64,000 nt of DNA from an uncultured Bacteroidota bacterium. Lineage in GTDB: Bacteria; Bacteroidota; Bacteroidia; Bacteroidales; UBA12481. Under the pieces are notes generated by a model. The model had not been told where the DNA came from. It searched no databases and was given only the letters and a program-made list of their open reading frames with translations. This document shows, piece by piece, positions 8,372 through 17,500 of the stretch (within the stretch, counting starts at the first letter, position 1; every line of letters starts with the position of its first letter). The stretch lies in assembly GCA_903851365.1 (NCBI GenBank), contig CAINOB010000038.1, forward strand, positions 19,447-83,446. The letters run 5' to 3'. Made by a program: the position numbers and the translations under genes.

Positions 8372-8752
8372 CTAGTTGTTACAAACGTGCCCCTCTTCAC
8401 CATGACCTCCATGATGGTGGCAGGTTTCTCCGCTGTCGGTCAGTTTGCCGGAAACGAAATCATTCACGGCATCAACCGCACTGCCGGAACAACCTCTGAC
8501 CACATCAATTCCCCAGCTGTTCAGTACGTTAATAGCCCCGCCACCGATGCCGCCAGCCAGCATTAACGAAACTCCCTGTTCTGCCAATACCCCGGCGATA
8601 TTTGATTTGCAACCGCAACCTTGTTCTGATTTTATAGTCTGTACCTCAACAATTTCGTTTGATTCAGAAATTGTATACACCCCATAGAATTCGCAATGGC
8701 CAAAATGATCATCAATCCGGTTTTCAGCCGTAATTGGAATTGCTATTTTCAT
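8372..8752 (-). CDS. NifX/NifB-type dinitrogenase cofactor-like protein with His-rich tail
   Basis: The 126-residue protein has the fold signature of dinitrogenase Fe-Mo cofactor biosynthesis proteins: MKIAIPI at the N-terminus, IDDHFGHCEFYGVY, then GVSLMLAGGIGGGAINVL and GIDVVRGCSG. Extra cysteines (QGCGCK) and the tail CHHHGGHGEEGHVC look metal- or cluster-binding. No nitrogenase genes are present, so it more likely handles an Fe-S or other metal cluster in general metabolism. It lies 34 bp after the PLP enzyme gene on the same strand. Confidence 0.88.
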   Translation of the reverse strand: MKIAIPITAENRIDDHFGHCEFYGVYTISESNEIVEVQTIKSEQGCGCKSNIAGVLAEQGVSLMLAGGIGGGAINVLNSWGIDVVRGCSGSAVDAVNDFVSGKLTDSGETCHHHGGHGEEGHVCNN

Positions 8753-8786
8753 CTTAGTTTAAATTATTGATTGTTAATTGTATAAT

Positions 8787-10292
8787 TCATCTGTTTAATT
8801 GAAACCAATTGGAAATGAATTCATTCCTGACTGGGAATGTACAGTGGTTAAATTCATTGGTCTGACTATCGTAGCAGTAATCTTTTTGCCAAACCTCAAT
8901 TTTGTCGGCAATCTGCCAGATCGCTCCTGTTATGAACATCAATTCGTCATTGGTCATTGTCGGATGCAGCGAAAGCCTGACCCACCCAGGTTTCATGGAT
9001 AGATCCCCTGAGTCTATTTTATCAGTAATCTCCTTGGATAGTTTGAAGTCGACCTTTAGCAGGTAATGACCGTAGGTGCCGGCACAGGAGCAACCTCCCC
9101 TGACCTGGATCCCGAACCGGTCATTCAGGAGCCTCGTGATCAGGTTATGATGGATGTGATCAATGTAAAATGAGAAAACGCCAAGCCTTTCCTTTATCTG
9201 ATCAGCCAGAATATGCAGATTATTAATTTTTGACAGTTCCCGAAAGGCTATATCCACAAGTTCATTTTCCCTTTGATGGATTTTTAGTGGATCCATATCC
9301 TCCTTCAATCTGATACAAAGTGCCGTTTTTATTCCTTGGAGGAATCCCGGTGTTCCGCCATCTTCCTTTACTTCAATATCGCTGAAATAGCTGTAACCTC
9401 CCCAGCGATTGGTCCACTTAACAGTGCCCCCTCCTGGTGAGTCCGGGGTATTGTTGTGATAAAGTTTTTTATTAAAGATAAGCACCCCGGCACTGCCCGG
9501 ACCACCGAGAAATTTATGAGGTGAAAAAAATATGGCATCTAAATCCTGATTCTCACCACCCGGATGCATATCTATATTGACATAGGGGGCCGAAGCAGCA
9601 AAATCAACAAAACAGTACCCACCATGCTCATGCATGATTTTGGCAAGTTCATAATAGGGTGGGTAATACCCGGTAACGTTGGAGCATGCAGAAAATGAGC
9701 CAATCAGGAGAGGCCGGTGACTGTATTTCCTGATCTCCCTCCTTAAAGCATCGGGATTGACTGTCAGATCAGGATTCGGTTCCAGTACCACTACATCCGC
9801 GATGGTTTCGAACCATGAAGTGTGATTGGAGTGGTGTTCGGTATGGGTTAAAAAAACAACCGGACGGATCTCATTATGTTCACTTTTGCACTTGTAAAGT
9901 TCCCCCTTTGCATAGGAACAATAATTCTTTGCCTGCTCAGGGATCTTTAGACCCAGGATTCGTTGAAGCTTTGCAAGCGCAGAAGTCATGCCGGTTCCTG
10001 TAAAAATCAACACATCATTTTCGCCGGCATTTACATGTTGCTTTACAATTTTCTGGGCGTAATGATAGGCCTCAGTCATTGCTCTTCCGGTTGCGGAAGA
10101 TTCAGAATGAGTATTGCCGACCATGGGCCCGATATCTTCCGATATTCGGTATTCGATCGGCTTATATAATCTTCCACTGGCTATCCAGTCGGCATAGATC
10201 AGTTTTTTCTTTCCGTAAGGGGTAAGGATTTCCGCATCAACACCTACAATATTCCTGCGATATGAATCGAAATGCTTTTCAAGAGTGGTCAT
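8787..10292 (-). CDS. Class V aminotransferase-fold PLP enzyme, cysteine-desulfurase-like
   Basis: At 501 residues it has the fold-type I PLP architecture: a cofactor loop with HTEHHSNHTSWFE, the PLP aspartate region YCFVDFAASAPY, the Schiff-base lysine in FSPHKFLGGPGS, and a cysteine loop RGGCSCAGTYGH near the C-terminus where NifS/SufS enzymes keep the persulfide cysteine. It probably moves sulfur (or selenium) from cysteine, but it belongs to a longer, distinct subfamily, so the substrate is open. The ATG at 10292 was chosen over a TTG one codon upstream. It is 11 bp after a NifX-like gene and 34 bp before another, and looks like the middle gene of a three-gene operon. Confidence 0.85.
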   Translation of the reverse strand: MTTLEKHFDSYRRNIVGVDAEILTPYGKKKLIYADWIASGRLYKPIEYRISEDIGPMVGNTHSESSATGRAMTEAYHYAQKIVKQHVNAGENDVLIFTGTGMTSALAKLQRILGLKIPEQAKNYCSYAKGELYKCKSEHNEIRPVVFLTHTEHHSNHTSWFETIADVVVLEPNPDLTVNPDALRREIRKYSHRPLLIGSFSACSNVTGYYPPYYELAKIMHEHGGYCFVDFAASAPYVNIDMHPGGENQDLDAIFFSPHKFLGGPGSAGVLIFNKKLYHNNTPDSPGGGTVKWTNRWGGYSYFSDIEVKEDGGTPGFLQGIKTALCIRLKEDMDPLKIHQRENELVDIAFRELSKINNLHILADQIKERLGVFSFYIDHIHHNLITRLLNDRFGIQVRGGCSCAGTYGHYLLKVDFKLSKEITDKIDSGDLSMKPGWVRLSLHPTMTNDELMFITGAIWQIADKIEVWQKDYCYDSQTNEFNHCTFPVRNEFISNWFQLNR

Positions 10293-10303
10293 CAATAGTT
10301 AAA

Positions 10304-10648
10304 TTATGGGCAGCAACAATAATTGCTTTCCATAGTTGCCAGGTTCTTCAGATAAAACATTACAGCATTGATGATATTAGTCTCCCGGGTGTGTACCACT
10401 TCATATTCCAACCTCAATAAATCTCTTTCAGTTTCTGGAAGAATTTCTCTGGTTATCAAGGTTTGATGGTATAGTGGATCACGGTCGTTGTTTCCCAGCG
10501 CTAGCAGGCTGTTGTGATTGCTCCCAACAGGCTCTACTGTATCTTCCAATACCACCCCGTTGACCACTTTCAAAAATCGGTAAGATGAAGTGCTCTCAAA
10601 ATCAGGAGAAATGGACAGGCCATCGTTCGTTGGAATTATTATTTTCAT
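10304..10648 (-). CDS. NifX-like small protein ending in a CCCP motif
   Basis: This 114-residue protein starts MKIIIPTNDGLSISPDFESTS, the same beta-strand opening as NifX/NafY-type proteins, but is divergent and lacks their glycine-rich loop. It ends NYCCCP, a run of three cysteines at the extreme C-terminus suited to binding a metal or carrying a persulfide. It is the first gene of the operon with the PLP enzyme and the second NifX-like protein. I do not recognise a named family. Confidence 0.65.
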   Translation of the reverse strand: MKIIIPTNDGLSISPDFESTSSYRFLKVVNGVVLEDTVEPVGSNHNSLLALGNNDRDPLYHQTLITREILPETERDLLRLEYEVVHTRETNIINAVMFYLKNLATMESNYCCCP

Positions 10649-10677
10649 ATAATTATCAGATAATCAGATATATTAGA

Positions 10678-10685
10678 CAAAGGTA
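10678..10685 (-). promoter_or_regulatory. Predicted -7 box of the NifX-like/PLP-enzyme operon
   Basis: On the minus strand TACCTTTG matches TAnnTTTG, 29 bp upstream of the start codon at 10648. The palindrome at 10740-10755 lies upstream of it and might control both directions. Confidence 0.5.
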
Positions 10686-10737
10686 GCTATCGTAATCTAT
10701 TCTCTTCTCTTAACAGATGTGATATTTGACCTAATTA

Positions 10738-10770
10738 TTTGTGATAAATATCACAAAATATATAATTTTG
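10738..10770 (+). promoter_or_regulatory. FNR-like gene promoter with an overlapping CRP/FNR-type operator
   Basis: TTTG (10738-10741) and TAATTTTG (10763-10770) are 21 bp apart and form a Bacteroidota promoter. The -33 element overlaps a perfect palindrome TGTGATAAATATCACA (10740-10755), the TGTGA-N6-TCACA type bound by Crp/FNR proteins. Autoregulation by the gene product is likely. Confidence 0.72.
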
Positions 10771-10788
10771 AAATTAAATAGTGGATAA

Positions 10789-11490
10789 ATGCATTCATTA
10801 GAGGATGTTAGCAATATCAACTGTCAGGACTGTTCGGATAAGTCCTGTGCTACCGCTGTCCTGGATAAAAGCGAGATGGACACTATATTCAAGAACCGTT
10901 TCATCAATAAAATCAAAAAAGGAACAAATATCCTTAATGAAGGTTCGCCAACATCTCATATCATTTACCTCCGATCAGGACTAATCAAAGAATACATGCG
11001 AAGGCCGGACCAACAGGAGCAGATCATTCAGATCATCCTGCCTCACTCTTATCTCGGGCTGACTTCTATATTTGGTGACAAAGTGAATCACTATTCCTAT
11101 AGTGCCCTTACCGATCTCCGGGTATGTTATATCGAGATTGATGTATTTACCGGGCTTATTAAAAACAACGGTAATTTCGCGTATGAGATTCTGACGTCGG
11201 TGGGAAGAGACAGCCTTCGTAGTTTCCATCGGTTTGTCAATCAAAGTAATAAGAAAGTTTATGGGCGGGTTGCTGATATCCTGATCTACTTTTCGAAGGT
11301 GATTTTTGCCAACGATCGTTTTCAGATTCCATTAACCAGATGCGAGATAGCGGATATGGTTGGTACTTCAAGGGAAAGTACGGGCAGGGTACTGGCGAAA
11401 TTTAAGGGAGAGGGAATCATCGAAATACATGGGAAGAATATCCAGGTAAAAGATATGCTTAAGTTAGAGCAGATCAGTAAGTACGGTTGA
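10789..11490 (+). CDS. FNR-like Crp-family regulator with N-terminal cysteine cluster
   Basis: The 233-residue protein has C12-x2-C15-x4-C20 at the N-terminus and C113 in the sensor barrel (LRVCYIE), which recalls the four cysteines that hold the [4Fe-4S] cluster of E. coli FNR. The barrel spans about 30-150 (EGSPTSHIIYLRSGLIKEYM, then HSYLGLTSIFG). The C-terminal helix-turn-helix has CEIADMVGTSRESTGRVLAKF. It probably senses oxygen or NO. It diverges from the NifX-like/PLP-enzyme operon across 140 bp that hold a matching palindrome. Confidence 0.88.
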   Translation: MHSLEDVSNINCQDCSDKSCATAVLDKSEMDTIFKNRFINKIKKGTNILNEGSPTSHIIYLRSGLIKEYMRRPDQQEQIIQIILPHSYLGLTSIFGDKVNHYSYSALTDLRVCYIEIDVFTGLIKNNGNFAYEILTSVGRDSLRSFHRFVNQSNKKVYGRVADILIYFSKVIFANDRFQIPLTRCEIADMVGTSRESTGRVLAKFKGEGIIEIHGKNIQVKDMLKLEQISKYG

Positions 11491-11626
11491 TTATTATTGC
11501 CTTGCCAAAGTCTGCTGAAGGAAGTTTCAATAGCGATAAATTCCAAAACTTCTTTTTTGATGAAGGAACCTTAATTTGGTTGTATCTGAGTTTTGAATAA
11601 CTTTCCGGCACCTAAACATACCGGCA

Positions 11627-13099
11627 ATGGTGCGACATATATTTCTCTTTTCCCGGGCGGCTGCAATCGGCCTGCTGTTTATGATTTTTTCACAGGCATT
11701 GCAGAGCCAAACACGCTTTGAGCCCAACTGGCAATCCATCGATAGCCGACCAACTCCCCAGTGGTTCTCGGATGCAAAATTCGGCATTTTCGTATGCTGG
11801 GGACTCTATTCCGTTCCTGCCTGGAGTCCGAAAGGCCAGTATTCTGAATGGTATATGTACTGGATGAAACAGAAGGCTTTCGAGGGAAAGGTGTACGATT
11901 TTCATCTGAATAAATATGGACCCGGGTTCGAGTTTAAAGACTTTGCTCCCCTTTTTAAGGCTGAGCTGTGGAATCCCGACGATTGGGCGGATCTTTTTCA
12001 GCGTGCCGGCGCTAAATATATCGTCTTTACCACCAAACATCACTCTGGATATACGTTGTGGCCGAGTGCAGAGGCTGAGCAAACCTGGGGCGAAAATTAC
12101 AACCCGGTCAAGGTGGGCCCGAAACGCGACCTGGTTGGAGATTTGACTACTGCAGTCAAGAAAAAAGGACTGAAAATGGGGCTTTACTATTCTCTTTTTG
12201 AGTGGTATCACCCATGGTATTTGAATGATTTCCATGATTTTGTGTCTAAGCATTTTCATCCGCAGTTCAAAGATCTGGTAACAAGATATGAGCCCGATAT
12301 TTTATGGGCCGATGGTGAATGGGAGCAAACTTCCGAAGCCTGGCGAACTCCGGAATTGCTGGCCTGGCTGTTTAATGAAAGCAAGAATAAGGAGGTGGTG
12401 ATTAACGATCGCTGGGGCAATGATTCAAGGCATAAGCATGGCGGATTTTATACCACTGAATATGGTTCAGGCATGGATGACGACAAACACCCATGGGAAG
12501 AAAACCGCGGCATGGGTTATTCGTATGGATACAACAGGGCCGAAAACCTCGAAGATTACCGGAGTTCACAGGAACTTATTTTGATGCTAGCGGATATCGT
12601 ATCACGCGGTGGTAATTTATGCCTCGATATTGGTCCGGCAGCCGACGGGCAGATCCCGGTGATCATGCAGGAAAGGCTGGTCCAGATTGGAAACTGGCTC
12701 AAGGTTAACGGGGATGCAATCTATGGAACCCGGATGTGTTCGACCCCTGTGCAATGGTCGGCAGGACAAAAGCCGGAGATCAAGCGAGGTGAATTTATGG
12801 TGCCTTATAATATTCTCAAGGAAACTGTCCGGCCCGATTCCGGTCAGGCGGTCAAGGAAATATTCTTCACTAAAAAAGGAAATTCTATTTATGCCATAGT
12901 TCCCAAATGGCCCGGCAAGAATCTTATAATCAACGATCTCGCCGTCACCCGTCACCCGTCACTCGTCACTTTCTTGCAAACTGGCCAAAAGCTCAAATTT
13001 CACTATCAAGGTGGGGAATTAAGCATAGAAATGCCTTCCTTCGATCCCAACGGGAACTGGGCCACAGAAGCGTTTGCATTTAAAATTGAAAATAACTAG
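11627..13099 (+). CDS. Alpha-L-fucosidase, GH29
   Basis: This is a secreted retaining fucosidase releasing L-fucose from glycan ends. A signal peptide (about 1-28) is followed by the GH29 barrel: WFSDAKFGIFVCWGLYSVPAW, the TTKHHSGYTLWPS motif near 135-147, and the probable nucleophile D229 in ILWADGEW. A beta-sandwich domain ends the protein. The next gene, an MFS transporter, starts 8 bp after the stop, so the pair likely frees and imports a sugar. A 28-bp heptamer array (12943-12970) is read through in the C-terminal domain as part of the segment AVTRHPSLVTF. Confidence 0.94.
   Translation: MVRHIFLFSRAAAIGLLFMIFSQALQSQTRFEPNWQSIDSRPTPQWFSDAKFGIFVCWGLYSVPAWSPKGQYSEWYMYWMKQKAFEGKVYDFHLNKYGPGFEFKDFAPLFKAELWNPDDWADLFQRAGAKYIVFTTKHHSGYTLWPSAEAEQTWGENYNPVKVGPKRDLVGDLTTAVKKKGLKMGLYYSLFEWYHPWYLNDFHDFVSKHFHPQFKDLVTRYEPDILWADGEWEQTSEAWRTPELLAWLFNESKNKEVVINDRWGNDSRHKHGGFYTTEYGSGMDDDKHPWEENRGMGYSYGYNRAENLEDYRSSQELILMLADIVSRGGNLCLDIGPAADGQIPVIMQERLVQIGNWLKVNGDAIYGTRMCSTPVQWSAGQKPEIKRGEFMVPYNILKETVRPDSGQAVKEIFFTKKGNSIYAIVPKWPGKNLIINDLAVTRHPSLVTFLQTGQKLKFHYQGGELSIEMPSFDPNGNWATEAFAFKIENN
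12943..12970 (+). repeat. Four tandem CGTCAC[CT] heptamers inside the fucosidase gene
   Basis: Two CGTCACC units are followed by two CGTCACT units with no interruption. The same heptamer family forms the end of clpB (20457-20505) and of the GH3 gene (26063-26090). Confidence 0.88.
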
Positions 13100-13107
13100 T
13101 CGAAGTT

Positions 13108-14373
13108 ATGGAACAAAAAAAGACTTATCCGGTATTCGCATATAGGTGGGTGATTTTGGCGGTATACATGTTTTTATCCATTGTGATACAGATACAATGG
13201 CTGGCACACGCTTCGGTTGCCAGGCCGGCTGCAGTTTTTTATGCCGGTCAGTTTAGTCCTGATGGCTTGTTCAATATTGATTTCCTTGCGTTGTTATACA
13301 TGCTCGTTTACATTATTGTGAGTATACCTGCATCGTATATCATCGATACCCATGGCATTAAAATCGGTTTGGGAATTGGTGCAGCCATAACCGTGGTATG
13401 CGGTCTGCTAAAAGGCTTTATGGCTGAAAATTATATAGGAATTCTGGTGGCACAGGTTGGGTTGGCTATTGCTCAGCCATTCATATTGAACGCGGTAACC
13501 GCAATAACGGTCAGGTGGTTTCCGCTGAGAGAGCGTGGAATGGCGGCCGGTATGGCTGCACTTGCTCAGTATCTGGGAATCATAATTGCCATGCTCGTAA
13601 CACCATTAATGATTGGGATCAATCCGGATAAACCTGATTATGGCAGTGGATTTGGTCATATGCTGATGATCTATGGCGTAATAACCGCGGTGGCTGGCGT
13701 ATTATCGCTGATCCTTATCAAGGAAACTCCACCGGAACCTCCTGGAGATGAGCTGGTGGAGCGTATGAGTTTCGGCAAAGGGCTTAAGCATATTCTCGGT
13801 TTACGGGATATGCGTATTATCCTGATAATTTTCTTGATCGGCCTGGGTATTTTTAATGCGGTGAGCAGCATGACGGATGCTATCGCTGCGCACATGGGGG
13901 TTAAAGATTCCGAAGGCCTCATCGGCGGAATCATGCTGATTGGAGGAATTATTGGGGCAGTAATCATACCCTGGCTTTCAGATGTTTATAAAAAGAGAAA
14001 ATTTTTCCTGGTAGTATGCATGGTCGGCATGGTCCCGGGAATCGTTGGATTATCGCTGGCTGATCACCTGGCTTCGACCCCTGGTGCCATTTACGGAATA
14101 ACCCTTGCCGGCTCATTTATCCTTGGATTTTTCGTGATGAGTGCCGGTCCAATTGGGTTCCAGTATGCTGCTGAAGTAAGCTATCCGGCTCCGGAATCTA
14201 CCTCGCAGGGCCTTTTACTCCTGATCGGGCAAGTTACCGGGATGATATTTGTTGCCGGGATGAGCATACATCAGAATCATTTTCTGGGCGTTTTTATGAC
14301 CCTCTTTGTGGTGCTTACGGTTGTGACGATGATATTGGGCACCACATTGCGTGAATCGCCGCACTTTCGCTAA
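13108..14373 (+). CDS. MFS transporter, FLVCR-like
   Basis: The 421-residue protein has about twelve membrane helices in two halves separated by a charged loop (ETPPEPPGDELVERM, about 205-225). The A-loop region IIDTHGIKIGLG after helix 2 and RWFPLRERGMAAGM in helix 5 fit the FLVCR/major facilitator family. Substrate unknown; the 8-bp gap to the fucosidase gene suggests a sugar or other product of fucoside breakdown. Confidence 0.85.
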   Translation: MEQKKTYPVFAYRWVILAVYMFLSIVIQIQWLAHASVARPAAVFYAGQFSPDGLFNIDFLALLYMLVYIIVSIPASYIIDTHGIKIGLGIGAAITVVCGLLKGFMAENYIGILVAQVGLAIAQPFILNAVTAITVRWFPLRERGMAAGMAALAQYLGIIIAMLVTPLMIGINPDKPDYGSGFGHMLMIYGVITAVAGVLSLILIKETPPEPPGDELVERMSFGKGLKHILGLRDMRIILIIFLIGLGIFNAVSSMTDAIAAHMGVKDSEGLIGGIMLIGGIIGAVIIPWLSDVYKKRKFFLVVCMVGMVPGIVGLSLADHLASTPGAIYGITLAGSFILGFFVMSAGPIGFQYAAEVSYPAPESTSQGLLLLIGQVTGMIFVAGMSIHQNHFLGVFMTLFVVLTVVTMILGTTLRESPHFR

Positions 14374-14414
14374 GCGAAGAAGAAGATCGGAAGAGTCGGC
14401 AGTTTGCAGTTGGC

Positions 14415-14462
14415 CCTCGGAGAGTTGTCATCCCCGCGGACGTGGGGAACCCGTCGCATACC
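14415..14462. repeat. REP-like palindrome with GTCATCCC core, copy 1
   Basis: It carries TCGGAGAGTTGTCATCCC, an imperfect stem CCCCGC/GTGGGG, and then ACCCGTCGCATACC. A close copy lies at 38158-38210 and shorter copies at 35545-35574 and 35601-35633. The rest of the gap 14374-14555 holds AGATCGGAAGAG (14384-14395) and an A/T-rich stretch before the S41 gene; no gene is seen there. Confidence 0.75.
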
Positions 14463-14555
14463 ACGAATTTCTGCAACAGACCGTTCTGCTGAAAAGCAAA
14501 ATCTTCAATAATAAATATTGTTACTTTTCGGACAGATCAATTTAAGTAACCCGTT

Positions 14556-17500
14556 ATGAAATCTCTCCTAGCCGCATTCTTGTTTCTATCTTTCCTTGTG
14601 CCTTGTGCATGGTGCCTTGCGCCTTCAAATGAGTCTTCAAGTGAGCCTTATTTTTTAAGTTCCCCATCCCTCTCTCCTGATGGAAAAACTGTGGTTTTCA
14701 GCTTCGAGGGTGACCTGTGGAAAGCTGATGTGGCAACCGGAACGTCTTACCGGCTCACAGCAATGCAAGGTTATGAAACTAATGCCCGAATTTCCCCGGA
14801 TGGCAAGTGGATTGCTTTTACCGGCCGACAGTTCGGTAATGCTGATGTTTTCGTCATTCCGATGGAAGGCGGTGAAATCCGCCAGCTTACCTGGCATGCA
14901 GCAAACGATGATGTGGAAAACTGGAGCTGGGATTCCAAATCAATTTATTTCACTTCCAACCGCATGAACAGCGGAACCGTTTATAAAGTTCCTTTGGAAG
15001 GTGGCAACCCGGTTCGGCTTTTTAATCACTATTTCAATACCATTCATAACCTGGTTGAGAACCCGAAAACCGGTGAACTGTTTTTTAATGACACCTGGGA
15101 AAGCCAGAGCATGGCCAGCCGCAAACGGTATAAAGGTGAATATAATCCTGATATCCAATCGTATAATCCCAAAACGGGGGAGTATAAGCAGTATACCACG
15201 TGGATTGGAAAAGATATGTGGGCCACCATCGACCTGAGTGGTACCGTTTATTTTGTGTCGGATGAGCAGAATGGCGAATACAATCTTTGTAAACTGGACC
15301 ATGGCAAGACAAAAAATCTGACAGATTTCAAAACATCCATCAAGCGGCCAATGGTTTCTGCAGATGGTTCAAGGGTGGTGTTCGAAAAGGATTATCAGCT
15401 TTTTATGTACGAGACTGCATCTGGAAAATCAAGTAAAATGCCTATCCGGATTGTTCGAAACAGTATTTTACCCAAAGAGCAGAATTTTTCTGTGGCAGGC
15501 AGGATAAGCGATTTCGATGTATCGCCCGATAACAAGAAGATTGCCTTTGTTTCGAGGGGCGAACTTTTTGTGAGCGATATCGAAGGCAAGTACATTAAGG
15601 TACAAGGCACAAGGCAACTGGCAGAAATTGGTAAAAAGGAGGAGGGAACAGGAGGCAAGGGGGGAGCATTTGAGCGCGTGATGAGTGTCAAATGGCTAAG
15701 CGATAATAAGACGCTGCTTTACAATCAGACCTGGAATGGGTATTTAAACTGGTTTACCCTCTCGGCTGACGGAACCGGTGAGCCAAAGCAACTGACCACT
15801 GATAAGGCCAATGACCGGGATATTGTATTCAACAAGGACCTTACAAAAGCAGCTTATATCAGCGGAAGGGAAGAGCTTCGGCTAATGGATCTAAAAACCA
15901 TGGAAAGCAAACTGCTGCTGAAGGATGAATTCTGGGGATTCCAAAATGGTGAACCGGGATTTTCGCCTGATGGTGAATATGTTATCTACACTGCAAAAAG
16001 AAATTTCGAGGACGATATTTTTGTTTATAATCTCAAGAGCGGAAAAATTACCAATCTTACCAATACCGGTGTGGCTGAATCAAACCCGGTTTGGAGCGGC
16101 GATGGTAAATACATCTATTTTTCGACTAACCGCACTGCTCCATCCTTCCCAACCGGCGGAGGCAGTTCTCATATTTATCGGTTTGCCCTCGACAGGACCG
16201 ATGCTCCTTTCAGGACTGATGAATTTGATAAACTTTGGAAAAAAGATACTACTGCCGCCAAGAAGGATACTGCAGCCGGTAAGAAAGATACCACAACAGC
16301 CAAAAAAGAGGCTATAGTACCGATCGTAATCAATACCGATCGGATATGGGAACGTTTTGAGATGATCAGCCCGGGTTTCGGTTCGCAGGGATCACCCTAT
16401 GTTATCCAGAAGGGCGATAAAACAACCGTCCTTTATTATTCCGATCATGCGATGGGTGCCGGCGCTCTATGGAAAACTGTTCTTTCACCCTGGGATCCGG
16501 CCAAGACAGAGAAAATTGAAGGTGCAGGACCAGGGAGTATCGTAAAAGCCGGCGACAAATTCTATATGCTTTCGGGCGGTGTCATTTACAAACTTAACGT
16601 TGATGGTAATAAGGCGGATAAAATCGATATAAACACCTCTTTTACCCGCAATCTGGCCGCAGAGTTTAATCAGATGTTTGAGGAAACATGGGCCAACATG
16701 GAAGAAGATTATTACAGCGAGAATTTGCATGGTGCCGATTGGCCCAACTATAAGGCATACTATAAGCAGTTCCTGCCTTTCCTCAATAACCGGAATGATT
16801 TAAGGGTGCTGATGGCCGACATGCTTGGCGAACTGAATTCCTCGCATCAGGGATTCAATAGCTATGGGGAAGAAGAATCAGGCCGGATAAATTATACGAC
16901 GCTGGAAACAGGTCTTTTGTTTGATGAATCAGCTCCGTTTAAGGTAAAAAGGTTAGTTGCCAGAAGTGCAGTGGATAATTCACGTATCGATATAAAACCG
17001 GGTGACGTTTTGTTGAAAGTGAATGGCGAAACAGTTAATACTGCTCTGCCCCGTGATTATTATTTCTATAAGCCGGCAATGGAGCCTGAGCTGCTGCTGA
17101 CTTTCAGAAGAGATTCGAAAGATTTTGATGTCAAGATACATCCCATGGCCTATAACTCCCTGGGGCGGGATTTGTATGAAGAGTGGGTCGATGGAAACCG
17201 GCAGAAAGTTAATGAACTGAGCAAGGACAGGATCGCCTATGCCCAGATGAAAGATATGGGGGGTGGGGAATTGGAGAATTTCCTGATGTCGATGACGCGC
17301 GATCTGGATAATAAAGATGGACTTATACTCGACCTGCGATATAATACTGGCGGTAATGTTCACGACGAAGTGCTGAGATTTTTGAGTCAGCGCACCTATC
17401 TTCAGTGGAAATCCAGAGGAGGTAAACTGGCAAATCAGTCAAATTTTGCACCTTCGGATAAGCCTATTGTTCTTCTTATTAACCAGCAATCCCTAAGCGA

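Noticed and set aside
8372..10648. Nitrogen fixation genes
   Set aside because: NifX-like proteins and a NifS-like enzyme are present but no nifH, nifD, nifK, nifE, nifN or nifB is seen in the window.
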